NCBI GenBank assembly: GCA_017308375.1
Contig: JAFKEW010000068.1
Coordinates: 1-64,000, forward strand
Reading direction: 5' to 3'
Source: Alphaproteobacteria bacterium
Lineage (GTDB): Bacteria > Pseudomonadota > Alphaproteobacteria > Micropepsales > Micropepsaceae
Length of the DNA: 64,000 nucleotides
The first letter of the stretch is position 1, and every line of letters starts with the position of its first letter. The notes under the pieces were generated by a model, which searched no databases, was not told where the DNA came from, and saw only the letters and a program-made list of their open reading frames with translations. This document shows positions 18,273-27,710 of this stretch, piece after piece. The position numbers were made by a program, and so were the translations under genes.

Positions 18273-20500
18273 TAAGGGGGGGGCGCGCGGCATTGCGGCT
18301 GGGGGCCTGTACGCTGGCACTGACATCGTGCCTGGCGGGCTATGCGGCTGCCCAGGACAAACCGCAGGCGCAGGCGAAGCCGCAGGACAATGTGCTGCTG
18401 CAGGCCAATGAGATCATCTACAACGCCGGCAGCGGTGTGGTCGCAGCGGAAGGCCACGTCGAAATCGACTATGGCGGGCGCATCCTGTTGGCCGACCGTG
18501 TTTCCTACGACCAGAAAAAGGACACGGTCACTGCCGAAGGCAATGTCAGCCTGATGGCGCCCAATGGCGATGTCGCTTTTGCCAACCATGTCTCGCTGAG
18601 TGACAATATGCGCGACGGCGCGCTGGAAGGTTTTTCTGCGCTGATCGGCAAGAATGGCCGCATGGTTGCCGCCAGTGCCCGGCGCAGCGAGGGCCGCTAT
18701 ACCGAAGCATTCCGCGCCGCCTACACGCCCTGTAAAATCTGCAACGAGCCCGGCAAGCGCACGCCCGTATGGCAAGTGAAATCCTATCGCGTGGTCTATG
18801 ATCAGGTGCGCCACAAAATCAGCTTCCGCGATGCCACGCTGGAACTGTTCGGCGTACCGGTGTTCTACACTCCTTATTACAGCCAGCCCGACCCGACAGT
18901 GAAACATAGCAGCGGGCTTCTCTCCCCCGTCATCGGTACCTCCACCACGCTGGGCCCCTTCATCAAGCTGCCGGTCTACCTCTCTCTCTCGGATTCCGAA
19001 GACGCAACACTCGAACCCTGGTTCACCACCCAGAACGGCCAGGTGATGGCCGGCGAATATCGCAAGCGTTTCGACGATGGCGGCTTCTGGCTGCAGGCAA
19101 GTGTCGCGCACAATCCCAATGGCGGCCCCATCGGCGAGGTGGGTCAGGTTTATGGCCATGTGTTCGGGTCAGGCCGTCTGCAACTGAACTCCATCTGGCG
19201 TACCGGCTTCGACGCACAACTGACCAGCAACGACACCTACCTGAAACGCTACGACATCTCCTACAATGACAGGCTGGTGAACGATCTGTTCATCGAAGGC
19301 ATTCGCGGGCGCAGCCGTTTTCTGATGACCGGCTACTTCTTTCAGGGCCTGCGCGCCGCCGACAACAGCCGCACTATTCCCTTCGTAATGCCGTTGGTCG
19401 AATACAATTACATTCCCTCACACGATATTCTGGGCGGCCAGTTCCGGTTTGATTTCACCACCGCCGTCCTTTCGCGCGAGGACGCGACCGCGGCCCTTGG
19501 CACCAACGATCAGCGTGCCACGGCCGAAATGCGTTACCGCCTGCCCTTTATCACCAAGAGCGGGCAGATGATTTCGTTTGAGGCCGATGTGCGCGGCGAC
19601 CTCTATCACACCGATCCGGCCAATCCTCTCGGCCTGCCGGGCGCACCGCAGGGCAATCGTTTCATCACACGCGGCATTCCCTATGTGGCGGTGGACTGGC
19701 GCTGGCCGTTCATCACCAGCCTGGGCGAAGACACCTCTTTCGTGCTGGAGCCGATTGTGCAGGGCATTTTCCAGCCCTATGGCGGCAATCCGAGAGGCCT
19801 GCCGAACGAAGATTCCACCGCCTTCGAATTCTCGGACGGCAATCTGTTCGATTTCGACCGCATGCCGGGCTACGACCTTGTGGAATCGGGACCCCGCGCC
19901 AATGTTGGCGTGCGCGCGGAAACCTATTTTCCCGGCGGCACCATGGAAGCGCTGGTGGGCCAGGTGTTCCGGCTCAAGCGGACCAACGTGTTCTCGACCA
20001 GCACGGGCCTCGACCGCACGGCGTCCGACCTCGTGGGCCGCTTCACCATCAAACTGCCCCCCTATCTCGATCTGACGCAGCGGGTGGACATCAACGAATC
20101 CACCGGCACGATGAAGCGCAACGAAGTCTATCTGACCGGCACATATGGCCGCTCATCGCTGCGGGTCAGCTATGTGAAACTTCCCGACGACGCATCGCTC
20201 GGCCTTGCCGCGCGTGAGGAGGTGAACGCGCAGGCGATCATTGGCCTGTTCGACAATTGGGCGGTTCTGGCCGCCGCCGACCGCGATCTGAAAACCGGTC
20301 AGTTGCTCGATACCGAATTCGGCGCGGGCTATCAGGATGATTGCCTATCGGTCTCGCTGGCCTATCGCCGCCGTTACACGACAGACCGCGACGTTCCGCC
20401 CTCCACCTCCGTCATCCTGCGGTTCAATCTGAAGACGAGCGGTGAAATCGGTACGTTTGACCTGTTCCCCGAAGATGTCTTCGCATTCAATCACCCCTGA
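18269..20500 (+). CDS. lptD: LPS-assembly outer-membrane protein LptD
   Basis: Outer-membrane beta-barrel that inserts LPS into the outer leaflet. 743 residues, with a signal peptide of about 28 residues, an N-terminal beta-jellyroll (repeated short beta segments such as GVVAAEGHVEIDYGGRILLADRVSY) and a long barrel. Mature cysteines are only C155 and C158 (CKIC) and C692, three rather than the four of E. coli, so disulfide pairing must differ. It lies between lptG and surA, the latter encoding the chaperone for LptD folding. The unit structure suggests co-regulation of the barrel with its chaperone. Confidence 0.93.
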   Translation: MIRGGRAALRLGACTLALTSCLAGYAAAQDKPQAQAKPQDNVLLQANEIIYNAGSGVVAAEGHVEIDYGGRILLADRVSYDQKKDTVTAEGNVSLMAPNGDVAFANHVSLSDNMRDGALEGFSALIGKNGRMVAASARRSEGRYTEAFRAAYTPCKICNEPGKRTPVWQVKSYRVVYDQVRHKISFRDATLELFGVPVFYTPYYSQPDPTVKHSSGLLSPVIGTSTTLGPFIKLPVYLSLSDSEDATLEPWFTTQNGQVMAGEYRKRFDDGGFWLQASVAHNPNGGPIGEVGQVYGHVFGSGRLQLNSIWRTGFDAQLTSNDTYLKRYDISYNDRLVNDLFIEGIRGRSRFLMTGYFFQGLRAADNSRTIPFVMPLVEYNYIPSHDILGGQFRFDFTTAVLSREDATAALGTNDQRATAEMRYRLPFITKSGQMISFEADVRGDLYHTDPANPLGLPGAPQGNRFITRGIPYVAVDWRWPFITSLGEDTSFVLEPIVQGIFQPYGGNPRGLPNEDSTAFEFSDGNLFDFDRMPGYDLVESGPRANVGVRAETYFPGGTMEALVGQVFRLKRTNVFSTSTGLDRTASDLVGRFTIKLPPYLDLTQRVDINESTGTMKRNEVYLTGTYGRSSLRVSYVKLPDDASLGLAAREEVNAQAIIGLFDNWAVLAAADRDLKTGQLLDTEFGAGYQDDCLSVSLAYRRRYTTDRDVPPSTSVILRFNLKTSGEIGTFDLFPEDVFAFNHP

Positions 20501-20654
20501 CAATGCTCCCCAATCTCCTTTGCAGGCTGGTTCCATACGAACGCAATTCCGCCCCATTTCCGGCCTGCCGCAGCGACATCCTTGCCCCGATACGGGAAAT
20601 CCTTTATCTCGCGAGGAACCGGCCAACCGTGCCGAACGGGACCGGGAGCACCCG

Positions 20655-22064
20655 ATGAATGCCTGGAAATCGCAGTCGAAGAACAATCGCTTGCTCACTC
20701 GTCTGATCACGGCTGCCCTGGTTGGCCTGGCGCTTTCGGCGGCAGCGGCTTCGGCCGTCACGGCCCAGCAGAAACCAGCCCTGGTAACCCCCGCAAAAAC
20801 CACCCTCGCCTCAACGGCGCCGCAGGCAGGCGAGCCGCTGAGAAGCGATGGGGTGGCGGCCATCGTGAATGATTCGGTGATTTCCAAATACGACGTGAAC
20901 CAGCGTTTGGCGCTGTTCATGGCGACATCGGGAACCCGCCCCCCGCCCGAGCAGATGGAGCAGATTCGCGCACAAGTCCTGAAACAATTGATCACCGAAC
21001 GGCTGCAGCTTCAGGAAGCGCGACACCAGAACATTTCCGTAGGCGCCGCCGATGTGGACAGGGCGATCGAGAACATCCTGAAGGAAAACCATCTGAAGAA
21101 GGAACAGCTTCAGCAGATGCTGGATGCGGGCGGCGTTGCCATGGCGACATTACGCGGCCAGATCGCGACCGAAATCGCCTGGTCGAAAACCGTGCAGGCG
21201 CAATTTTCCGATCGCGTGAACATCACCGCCGCCGATGTGAACGAAGAAATGCGCCGCATCGCCGAAGGCGCCAACAAACCGCACTTCCTCGTCGCGGAGA
21301 TATTTCTGGCCGTCGACAGCCCGGAACAGGACGACAAGGTGCGCAAGGATGCACAGGATCTGGTCAATCAGCTTCGCGCCGGTGCGCCCTTCAATGCCGT
21401 CGCCCGCCAGTTCAGCCAGAATCCATCGGCCGCCCAGGGCGGTGACATCGGTTGGGTGCATGAGGGCCAGCTTCAGCCCGAATTGAACGAGCCCCTGACC
21501 AAGATGCGGCCGGGCGAAATTTCCGAGCCCATCCGCTCAACCGGCGGCTACTACATCCTGGCGCTGCGCGAACGTCAGGAAGGGGCCGGTACCAAAATTC
21601 CCGAGCATGCGGAAAGCAACACCACGCCACCGGGCACGCTGCCGCTGGCCCGCATTCTGCTGCCGACAGGGCCCAAACCCGCCAAGGACCTGCTCGAGAA
21701 CGCAATGAAAGCGGCCTCCCTGTTGCGTCAGCATCTGGGAAGCTGTGCTGATGCCGCCAAAGTGCCGTCTGCGGTACAGGGCGCGGTCTACATGAATCTC
21801 GGCACCATGAAGCTCGCCGATCTCAGCCAGCAGATGCAGTCCGAACTGGCAAAGACCCAGCCCGGCGGTGTGACCGATCCGTTTCTTTCGCCTGCGGGTG
21901 TGGAACTGATCGTGCGCTGCGACAAGGCAGCGCCCAAGATCACGGCTTTCCAGATGCCTACGCGCCAGCAGGTGGAGCAGCAATTGTTCGAAGATCAGGT
22001 GACGATGCTGGCTCGCCAATATATGCGCGATCTGCGGCGTAACGCCGATGTCGAAACGCGCTGA
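20655..22064 (+). CDS. surA: Periplasmic peptidyl-prolyl isomerase / chaperone SurA
   Basis: Periplasmic chaperone for outer-membrane proteins, with parvulin-type PPIase domains. 469 residues from the ATG at 20655. A signal peptide with core LITAALVGLALSAAAASA ends about residue 36. The SurA N-terminal domain starts at GVAAIVNDSVISKYDVNQRL. One good rotamase domain (about 210-310) has VAEIFLAV, FNAVARQFSQNPSAAQGGDIGWV and GEISEPIRSTGGYYIL. A second, weaker PPIase-like part follows. The 3' end overlaps pdxA by 17 bases. Earlier in-frame codons exist but lack a signal peptide next to the start. Confidence 0.92.
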   Translation: MNAWKSQSKNNRLLTRLITAALVGLALSAAAASAVTAQQKPALVTPAKTTLASTAPQAGEPLRSDGVAAIVNDSVISKYDVNQRLALFMATSGTRPPPEQMEQIRAQVLKQLITERLQLQEARHQNISVGAADVDRAIENILKENHLKKEQLQQMLDAGGVAMATLRGQIATEIAWSKTVQAQFSDRVNITAADVNEEMRRIAEGANKPHFLVAEIFLAVDSPEQDDKVRKDAQDLVNQLRAGAPFNAVARQFSQNPSAAQGGDIGWVHEGQLQPELNEPLTKMRPGEISEPIRSTGGYYILALRERQEGAGTKIPEHAESNTTPPGTLPLARILLPTGPKPAKDLLENAMKAASLLRQHLGSCADAAKVPSAVQGAVYMNLGTMKLADLSQQMQSELAKTQPGGVTDPFLSPAGVELIVRCDKAAPKITAFQMPTRQQVEQQLFEDQVTMLARQYMRDLRRNADVETR

Positions 22065-23016
22065 GCGCGCCAGCGCAACCGCACCGCCGCTCTACATCAC
22101 AATGGGCGAACCAGCCGGTATCGGCCCCGAAATCGCCGTTGCGGCTTATCGCGTGCTGGATGGCCGCGTAGGCAGGCGTGCGTTGAAACTGGTCGGTGAC
22201 CCTGCTGTGTTCCGTGCCTGCGGCCGTGTTCCGGCGGGCGCTCTGATCGACACAGGCGTGCGGGCGACATGCATGCCGGGCAAGCCATCTCCCCGCAACG
22301 CCGCCGCCGTTACGGCGGCCATTTCCCACGCCACGCAGGCAGCTATGCGCGGAGAAGCGGCGGCCATCATTACCGCCCCGATCCAGAAAGCCACGCTGAC
22401 GGAGGCAGGCTTCGCCTTCCCAGGCCATACCGAATATCTGCAGCATCTGACGGGAGCCAGACGCGCCGTGATGATGCTGGCCAGCGCACGGCTGCGTGTG
22501 GTGCCGCAAACCATTCATATTCCGCTATCGGATGTGCCCGCACAGTTGAACGCGGGGTCGATTTTCGAAACCGCCAATATCATTCTGGCCGCACTGCAAC
22601 ACGATTTTGGCATCGCCAAACCCCGGCTCGCGGTGGCAGGGCTCAATCCCCATGCCGGCGAAGCGGGCACCATCGGGAAAGAGGAGAAAACTGTCATTCT
22701 GCCGGCGCTTCGGCGCCTGCGTACCCTGGGCCATCACGTCCTGGGCCCGCTATCCGCCGACACACTGTTCCACGACGCCGCGCGCAGGCATTACGATGCG
22801 GCGCTCTGCATGTATCACGATCAGGCATTGATCCCGATCAAAACGCTGTCGTTCTGGGATGGGGTGAATGTCACACTCGGTCTTCCGATCGTGCGCACCT
22901 CGCCCGATCACGGCACCGCACTCGACATCGCCGGAAAGAAGAAGGCCGATACGCGCAGCATGATCGCGGCAATCCACATGGCTGCCACCATTGCTGCCCG
23001 GCGTACGAAGGCGTGA
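22048..23016 (+). CDS. pdxA: 4-hydroxythreonine-4-phosphate dehydrogenase
   Basis: NAD-dependent step in the DXP-dependent pyridoxal phosphate pathway. 322 residues, the normal size. Motifs: [13 protein letters not shown] near the start, [15 protein letters not shown] (metal-binding His), LNPHAGEAG and [13 protein letters not shown] (further metal-binding His), and [14 protein letters not shown] near the end. It overlaps surA by 17 bases and rsmA by a GTGA overlap. surA-pdxA-rsmA is a conserved linkage in proteobacteria. Confidence 0.95.
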   Translation: MSKRAERASATAPPLYITMGEPAGIGPEIAVAAYRVLDGRVGRRALKLVGDPAVFRACGRVPAGALIDTGVRATCMPGKPSPRNAAAVTAAISHATQAAMRGEAAAIITAPIQKATLTEAGFAFPGHTEYLQHLTGARRAVMMLASARLRVVPQTIHIPLSDVPAQLNAGSIFETANIILAALQHDFGIAKPRLAVAGLNPHAGEAGTIGKEEKTVILPALRRLRTLGHHVLGPLSADTLFHDAARRHYDAALCMYHDQALIPIKTLSFWDGVNVTLGLPIVRTSPDHGTALDIAGKKKADTRSMIAAIHMAATIAARRTKA

Positions 23017-23882
23017 ACAGCCCCGCCATAACTGACGATGGGCTGCCGCCATTGCGGGAGGTGATCGCGGCCCTGGGCCTCAATGCCAAAAAATCGCTGG
23101 GCCAGAATTTCCTGCTGGATATGAATCTGACCCGGCGCATCGCGCGCGCGGCCGAGGCGAAAGACGCCGTGATCTACGAAGTTGGCCCCGGTCCGGGCGG
23201 GCTGACCCGCGCGCTTCTGGCGGAGGGTGCAAGCCGTGTGATCGCGGTGGAGCGCGATTCCCGCTGTATCCCCGCGCTGGAACAGATCGCTGCCGCATGG
23301 CCCGGCAAACTCGACATCATCGAAGCCGATGCCATGACCGTGGATGAGGCTGCGCTCTTTCACGATCTTGGCGTCTCCGGCCCTGTCCGCGTGGCCGCCA
23401 ATTTGCCTTACAACGCCGGGACGGCGCTCCTGGTCCAATGGCTGGAAAGCGAGATTTGGCCGCCCTTCTGGGCCAGCCTGACCCTGATGTTCCAGCGCGA
23501 GGTGGCAGAACGCATCGTCGCCCGGCCGCGCAGCAAGGCATATGGACGGTTGTCGGTGCTGGCGCAATGGCGGGCAAAGGCGCACATCCTGTTCGATATC
23601 GGCCCACGCGCTTTCGTGCCGCCCCCCAAGGTGACGTCGTCGCTGCTGCGGATCGATCCACTGGCCCATCCGGTAGCGGAAGCGCGCCTTGCCGATCTGC
23701 AACGTGTTTGTGCGGCCGCCTTTGGGCAGCGCCGCAAGATGCTGCGCCAAAGCCTGAAAGCAATCGCTTCCGACGCGGAAGGGCTTATCCATCGCGCCGG
23801 GCTCGACCCCACCGCGCGGGCGGAGACGCTGTCGATTGCCGATTTCGCGGCCCTTGCGCGCGTCAGCGCATCGCGCAGTTGA
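23013..23882 (+). CDS. rsmA: 16S rRNA (adenine(1518)-N(6)/adenine(1519)-N(6))-dimethyltransferase
   Basis: Dimethylates two adjacent adenines in the 3' hairpin of 16S rRNA (KsgA). 289 residues. The GTG start at 23013 overlaps the pdxA stop (GTGA). Motifs: [10 protein letters not shown], the SAM site [19 protein letters not shown], and the catalytic NLPYN. The C-terminal [13 protein letters not shown] and [12 protein letters not shown] are typical. It ends the lpt-surA-pdxA operon. Confidence 0.95.
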   Translation: MNSPAITDDGLPPLREVIAALGLNAKKSLGQNFLLDMNLTRRIARAAEAKDAVIYEVGPGPGGLTRALLAEGASRVIAVERDSRCIPALEQIAAAWPGKLDIIEADAMTVDEAALFHDLGVSGPVRVAANLPYNAGTALLVQWLESEIWPPFWASLTLMFQREVAERIVARPRSKAYGRLSVLAQWRAKAHILFDIGPRAFVPPPKVTSSLLRIDPLAHPVAEARLADLQRVCAAAFGQRRKMLRQSLKAIASDAEGLIHRAGLDPTARAETLSIADFAALARVSASRS

Positions 23883-23935
23883 GGCGCAACGCCCGGCGTG
23901 CCAGACTGACAGGAAATCACGCATAGGAGAGAGTG

Positions 23936-24997
23936 ATGCGCAGCCAGGCCATCTTGGAATTCGGAAGCCCGCTCAAGGAAATCGAAACGCCGACGCCGGA
24001 GCCGAAAGGGACCGAAGTGCTCCTGAAGGTTCACAATGCCGGTGTCTGCCACAGCGACGTCCACATCCATGATGGCTATTTCGATCTGGGCGGTGGCAAC
24101 AAGCTGCCGATGGCCAATATCAAGCTGCCGCACACGCTGGGCCACGAGATCGAAGGCGAAGTGGTCGCGGTCGGGCCGGAGGTTCAAGGCATCAAGGTTG
24201 GCACTCGCTATGCCGCGTTCCCCTGGATCGGCTGCGGAAAGTGTCCGTCCTGCCTCCGGGGCGAAGAAAACATTTGCGTCGGCGGCCCACGCCAGCTTGG
24301 CTGCTCCAATGGCTGCCCCGGCGGCTATGCCACCCATGTGATCGTGCCCCATCCGCGCTATCTGATCGATTACGGCAATGTCGATCCAGCACTGGGCGCG
24401 GCCTATATGTGCTCCGGGCTGACGGCCTATGCCGCGATGAAAAAGGTCGGAAAAGTCGCGGCCGCGGATCAGGTTCTGGTGCTGGGCGTCGGCGGCGTGG
24501 GCATGATGGGCGTGCAATTCGCCAAGGCGCTGTTCGGCAAGGGCCCGCTCGCCGCCGATATCGACGAGGGCCGGCTTGAAGCCGCAAAAAAAGCGGGCGC
24601 CAGCGCCACCTACAACACCAAGGACCCGGAATCGGCCAAAAAGCTGATGGCGGATACCAATGGCGGCGCCATTGCGGTGGTCGATTTCGTGGGTTCGGAA
24701 GCAACCCACGCTTACGCCATGCAGACCGTGCGGCGCGGCGGCAAGATCATCATTGTCGGCCTGTTCGGCGGCGCAATGCAGATGCCGCTGCCGATGTTCC
24801 CGTTCCGCACCATTTCCATCGGCGGCTCGATGGTCGGTTCGCTTTCCGAGACGCAGGAAATGATGGAACTGGTGCGCGCCGGCAAGGTCGACCCGATCCC
24901 CTATCAGAAACGCGCGCTGGCGGATGCCAACAAGACACTGGATGATCTGAGAGCCGGCCGCATCGTGGGCCGCGTGGTGTTGACACCGCAGGGATAA
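23936..24997 (+). CDS. Zinc-dependent alcohol dehydrogenase
   Basis: Medium-chain dehydrogenase/reductase of 353 residues. Catalytic zinc motifs are AGVCHSDVH and GHEIEGEVV (GHE box). The structural-zinc loop CGKCPSCLRGEENIC has four cysteines. The Rossmann motif GVGGVGMMG is followed by an acidic strand (ADID), suggesting NAD rather than NADP. I use the ATG at 23936, with AGGAGA 5 bases upstream. The 5-base gap to the following amidohydrolase suggests a two-gene operon. The substrate is unknown; an aliphatic or aromatic alcohol is likely. The pair sits at the junction between the conserved rsmA and gmk blocks. Confidence 0.88.
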   Translation: MRSQAILEFGSPLKEIETPTPEPKGTEVLLKVHNAGVCHSDVHIHDGYFDLGGGNKLPMANIKLPHTLGHEIEGEVVAVGPEVQGIKVGTRYAAFPWIGCGKCPSCLRGEENICVGGPRQLGCSNGCPGGYATHVIVPHPRYLIDYGNVDPALGAAYMCSGLTAYAAMKKVGKVAAADQVLVLGVGGVGMMGVQFAKALFGKGPLAADIDEGRLEAAKKAGASATYNTKDPESAKKLMADTNGGAIAVVDFVGSEATHAYAMQTVRRGGKIIIVGLFGGAMQMPLPMFPFRTISIGGSMVGSLSETQEMMELVRAGKVDPIPYQKRALADANKTLDDLRAGRIVGRVVLTPQG

Positions 24998-25002
24998 GTG
25001 CG

Positions 25003-26061
25003 ATGGCAACAGGCGCGCAGGAAGCGGTCCTCGAACCGGATCTGCCGATCGTCGATCCGCACCATCATTTGTGGGACAGGCGAACCGGCGTCAAAGACCT
25101 GCCGGCATCAGGCCACGGTTTCGTGGACATCCTGCGCCAGCAGCCATGCTACCTGTTTCCCGAATTGCTGGCCGATCTCCAAAGCGGCCACAATGTTCGC
25201 GGCACCGTCTATATGGAGTGCGGTGCGATGTATCGCGCCGCCGGCCCGCAGCCGTTACGCACGGTGGGGGAGACGGAGTTCGTGAACGGTGTGGCCGCCA
25301 TGTCGGCCAGCGGGATTTACGGCCCCGTGCGCGCCTGTGCGGGGATCGTGGGCCATGTCGATCTGCGGCAGGGCGCGACAATTGTCGAAGACGTTCTGCG
25401 CTCGCATATCGCGGCGGGCCATGGCCGGTTCCGCGGCATCCGGCACAGCGCGGCCTATGACGCCGATGCCCCCAACGTGCTTGGCCCGCTGGCGGGCCGC
25501 GTGCCGGAAGGGCTCTATCGCGACGGTTCCTTCCGTGAAGGCTTCGCGGTGCTGCACAAGCTCGGGCTTTCGTTCGATGCCTGGCTTCTGGAACCGCAAT
25601 TGCCGGATCTGATCGACCTTGCCCGCGCCTTCCCCGATACCACGATTGTCTGCGATCATGTGGGAACGCCACTTGGCATCGGCGCCTATAAGGGCCGCCG
25701 CGAGGAACGCTTTGCAACCTGGCGCGAAAACATCCGCACTCTTGCCAAATGTGCGAACGTGAACGTCAAGCTGGGCGGATTGGCGATGCCGTTCTGCGGT
25801 TTCGACTGGTCCTACAAAAATCGCCCTGCTTCATCGGCTGAACTGGCGGTGGCCTGGAAGCCTTACATCGAAACCTGCATCGAAGCGTTCGGCGCCAGGC
25901 GCGCGATGTTCGAAAGCAATTTCCCTGTCGATTCCTATAGCTGCGATTACGCAACATTGTGGAATGCGCTGAAACGCACCGCATCCGGCTGCACCGCCGA
26001 CGAAAAGATCGCGCTGTTCAGCGGGACCGCCATCCGCGTTTACCGGCTGAGCCTCGATTAG
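25003..26061 (+). CDS. Amidohydrolase family protein (Amidohydro_2 type)
   Basis: 352-residue metal-dependent TIM-barrel hydrolase of the Amidohydro_2 group (2-pyrone-4,6-dicarboxylate lactonase and relatives). Seen: the N-terminal VDPHHHLWD metal motif, GIRHSAAYD, the late strand TIVCDHVGTPLG with the conserved histidine, NVNVKLGGL, and near the end MFESNFPVDSYS, where the family places its catalytic Asp or nearby residues. It lies 5 bases after the alcohol dehydrogenase and is convergent with gmk 12 bases away. It probably hydrolyses a lactone or decarboxylates an aromatic acid in a small catabolic unit; I cannot say which. Confidence 0.8.
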   Translation: MATGAQEAVLEPDLPIVDPHHHLWDRRTGVKDLPASGHGFVDILRQQPCYLFPELLADLQSGHNVRGTVYMECGAMYRAAGPQPLRTVGETEFVNGVAAMSASGIYGPVRACAGIVGHVDLRQGATIVEDVLRSHIAAGHGRFRGIRHSAAYDADAPNVLGPLAGRVPEGLYRDGSFREGFAVLHKLGLSFDAWLLEPQLPDLIDLARAFPDTTIVCDHVGTPLGIGAYKGRREERFATWRENIRTLAKCANVNVKLGGLAMPFCGFDWSYKNRPASSAELAVAWKPYIETCIEAFGARRAMFESNFPVDSYSCDYATLWNALKRTASGCTADEKIALFSGTAIRVYRLSLD

Positions 26062-26073
26062 ATCTGGCCGAAT

Positions 26074-26709
26074 TCAGTTTTCGCGCGTCAGTTGTTTGAC
26101 GAAATCGGCCAGTTTCGGCTGGCGCCAGCGGCGGCGGCGCTCCACCCGCAGAATTTCCTCCAACTCGCCCATCGCGTGCTGGATGTCGTCGTTCAGAATC
26201 ACATAGTCATATTCGGCCCAATGACTCATTTCGTCATTGGCCTTGGCCATGCGCTGGCGCACAACTTCGTCGCTGTCCTGTGCGCGGATACGCAAGCGGC
26301 GCTCCAACTCCGCCTTTGACGGTGGCAGCACGAACACGCTGACAAGGTCGCTATGCGCATGCTGGCGCAATTGCTGCGTTCCCTGCCAATCGATATCGAA
26401 CAGCACGTCACGGCCGGCCGCAAGCGCATCCATTACAGGTTTCTTTGGCGTGCCGTAGCGATGGCCGAAGACATTGGCGTATTCGAGAAATTCATCCGCC
26501 TGCACCATCTGCTCAAACTTGTCATGGCGGATGAAGAAATAATCGCGGCCTTCCACCTCGTTCGGGCGCATGGCGCGTGTGGTGGCGGAAACACTCATCA
26601 CCACATTGGGATCGGCCTGTAACAGGCGACGGGACAGCGTTGTTTTTCCCGCGCCGGATGGCGACGACAGAACCAGCATCAAACCGCGGCGTTCGCTTTC
26701 GCTGCTCAT
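26074..26709 (-). CDS. gmk: Guanylate kinase
   Basis: Phosphorylates GMP to GDP. 211 residues with P-loop SSPSGAGKTTL at about 15-25, the GMP-binding SVSATTRAMRPNEVEGRDYFF, and FDIDWQGTQQL with the Walker B-like aspartate. C-terminal positively charged helix. It lies 10 bases after yicC in the fatty-acid cluster, a common alphaproteobacterial order. Confidence 0.96.
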   Translation of the reverse strand: MSSESERRGLMLVLSSPSGAGKTTLSRRLLQADPNVVMSVSATTRAMRPNEVEGRDYFFIRHDKFEQMVQADEFLEYANVFGHRYGTPKKPVMDALAAGRDVLFDIDWQGTQQLRQHAHSDLVSVFVLPPSKAELERRLRIRAQDSDEVVRQRMAKANDEMSHWAEYDYVILNDDIQHAMGELEEILRVERRRRWRQPKLADFVKQLTREN

Positions 26710-26719
26710 TCGCTCCTCG

Positions 26720-27613
26720 TCATTCCACGTTTTGCGCCTGTTCCCGGAACTGATCGATAGCCGCTTTCAGGGCAAGGCCGGTTCGCGTCAGTTCGATATC
26801 GGTGGATTTGGAACAGAGCGTGTTGGCCTCGCGATTGAACTCCTGCGCCAGGAAATCGAGCTTGCGCCCGACCGCTTCCCCGGATTGCAACAGGCGCCGT
26901 GCTTCAGCCACATGGGCCGTCAGCCGATCCAGTTCTTCGCGCACATCGGCACGGGCCGCCAGAAGCGCCACTTCCTGCGCCAATCTTTCGGGCGACACCA
27001 CGCCCGGCTGTACCAGATCGTGCAATTGCATCTCCAACCGCGCACGCAAGGCTTGCGGCTGTGCGGCGGCAAGCCCCATGGCCGTCCGCACCAGCGCTTC
27101 GATCTCACCGGTCAGGGTCTCGAAAACGGTGGCGAGCTTCGCCCCTTCGGTGGTGCGGGCCTTCTGCAAAGCATCAAACGCGGCACCGAGGCTTTTCAGA
27201 ACGGCATCGTCGCGCTCTGCGCGCGCATCCGCGTCCTGCGGCAGCCCGTCGTCCTGAACCAGCACACCTTTGAGCGCCAGAATGCCATCCACGCGTGCAG
27301 GCGGCAGGCCGGATTCGGCGGCCACGGATTTGGCAACGGCAATGGCAGCAGCCAGCGCTTCCGGATCAACCCGAAGAGCCCGCGCATTGTCGCCCGATTC
27401 GATATTCAATGTGGCCTGCAGGGATCCGCGCTTGAAATGCCGCGCGACCAATGCACGGGCCGCCAGCTCCACACCGTCAAACCCCGGCGGCAGGCGCAGG
27501 CGCAGATCAAGGCCGCGGCCATTGACGCTCTTCACTTCCCAGCGCCAGCGCAAATCGCCGCGCGCGGCTTGCGCTTCGGCAAATCCGGTCATGCTGGCAA
27601 GCGTCATGAACAT
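26720..27613 (-). CDS. yicC: YicC family endoribonuclease/stress protein
   Basis: 297 residues of the YicC family, whose E. coli member is a manganese-dependent endoribonuclease. Begins LASMTGFAEAQ (YicC_N signature SMTGFA), then VKSVNGRGLDLRLRLP. The C-terminal DUF1732 region carries GRKLDFLAQEFNREANTLCSKS. The third codon is also ATG and may be the true start. It lies between mltG and gmk on the minus strand. Confidence 0.92.
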   Translation of the reverse strand: MFMTLASMTGFAEAQAARGDLRWRWEVKSVNGRGLDLRLRLPPGFDGVELAARALVARHFKRGSLQATLNIESGDNARALRVDPEALAAAIAVAKSVAAESGLPPARVDGILALKGVLVQDDGLPQDADARAERDDAVLKSLGAAFDALQKARTTEGAKLATVFETLTGEIEALVRTAMGLAAAQPQALRARLEMQLHDLVQPGVVSPERLAQEVALLAARADVREELDRLTAHVAEARRLLQSGEAVGRKLDFLAQEFNREANTLCSKSTDIELTRTGLALKAAIDQFREQAQNVE

Positions 27614-27710
27614 CCCCCTGGATTACTTGGCGGAAAGCCGAAGTCCACCGGCAGGGTATCGTGCCTGCAGCCGCGCCCGTCAATGCCGGCCGGGAATCAC
27701 AGGCGCGCCG

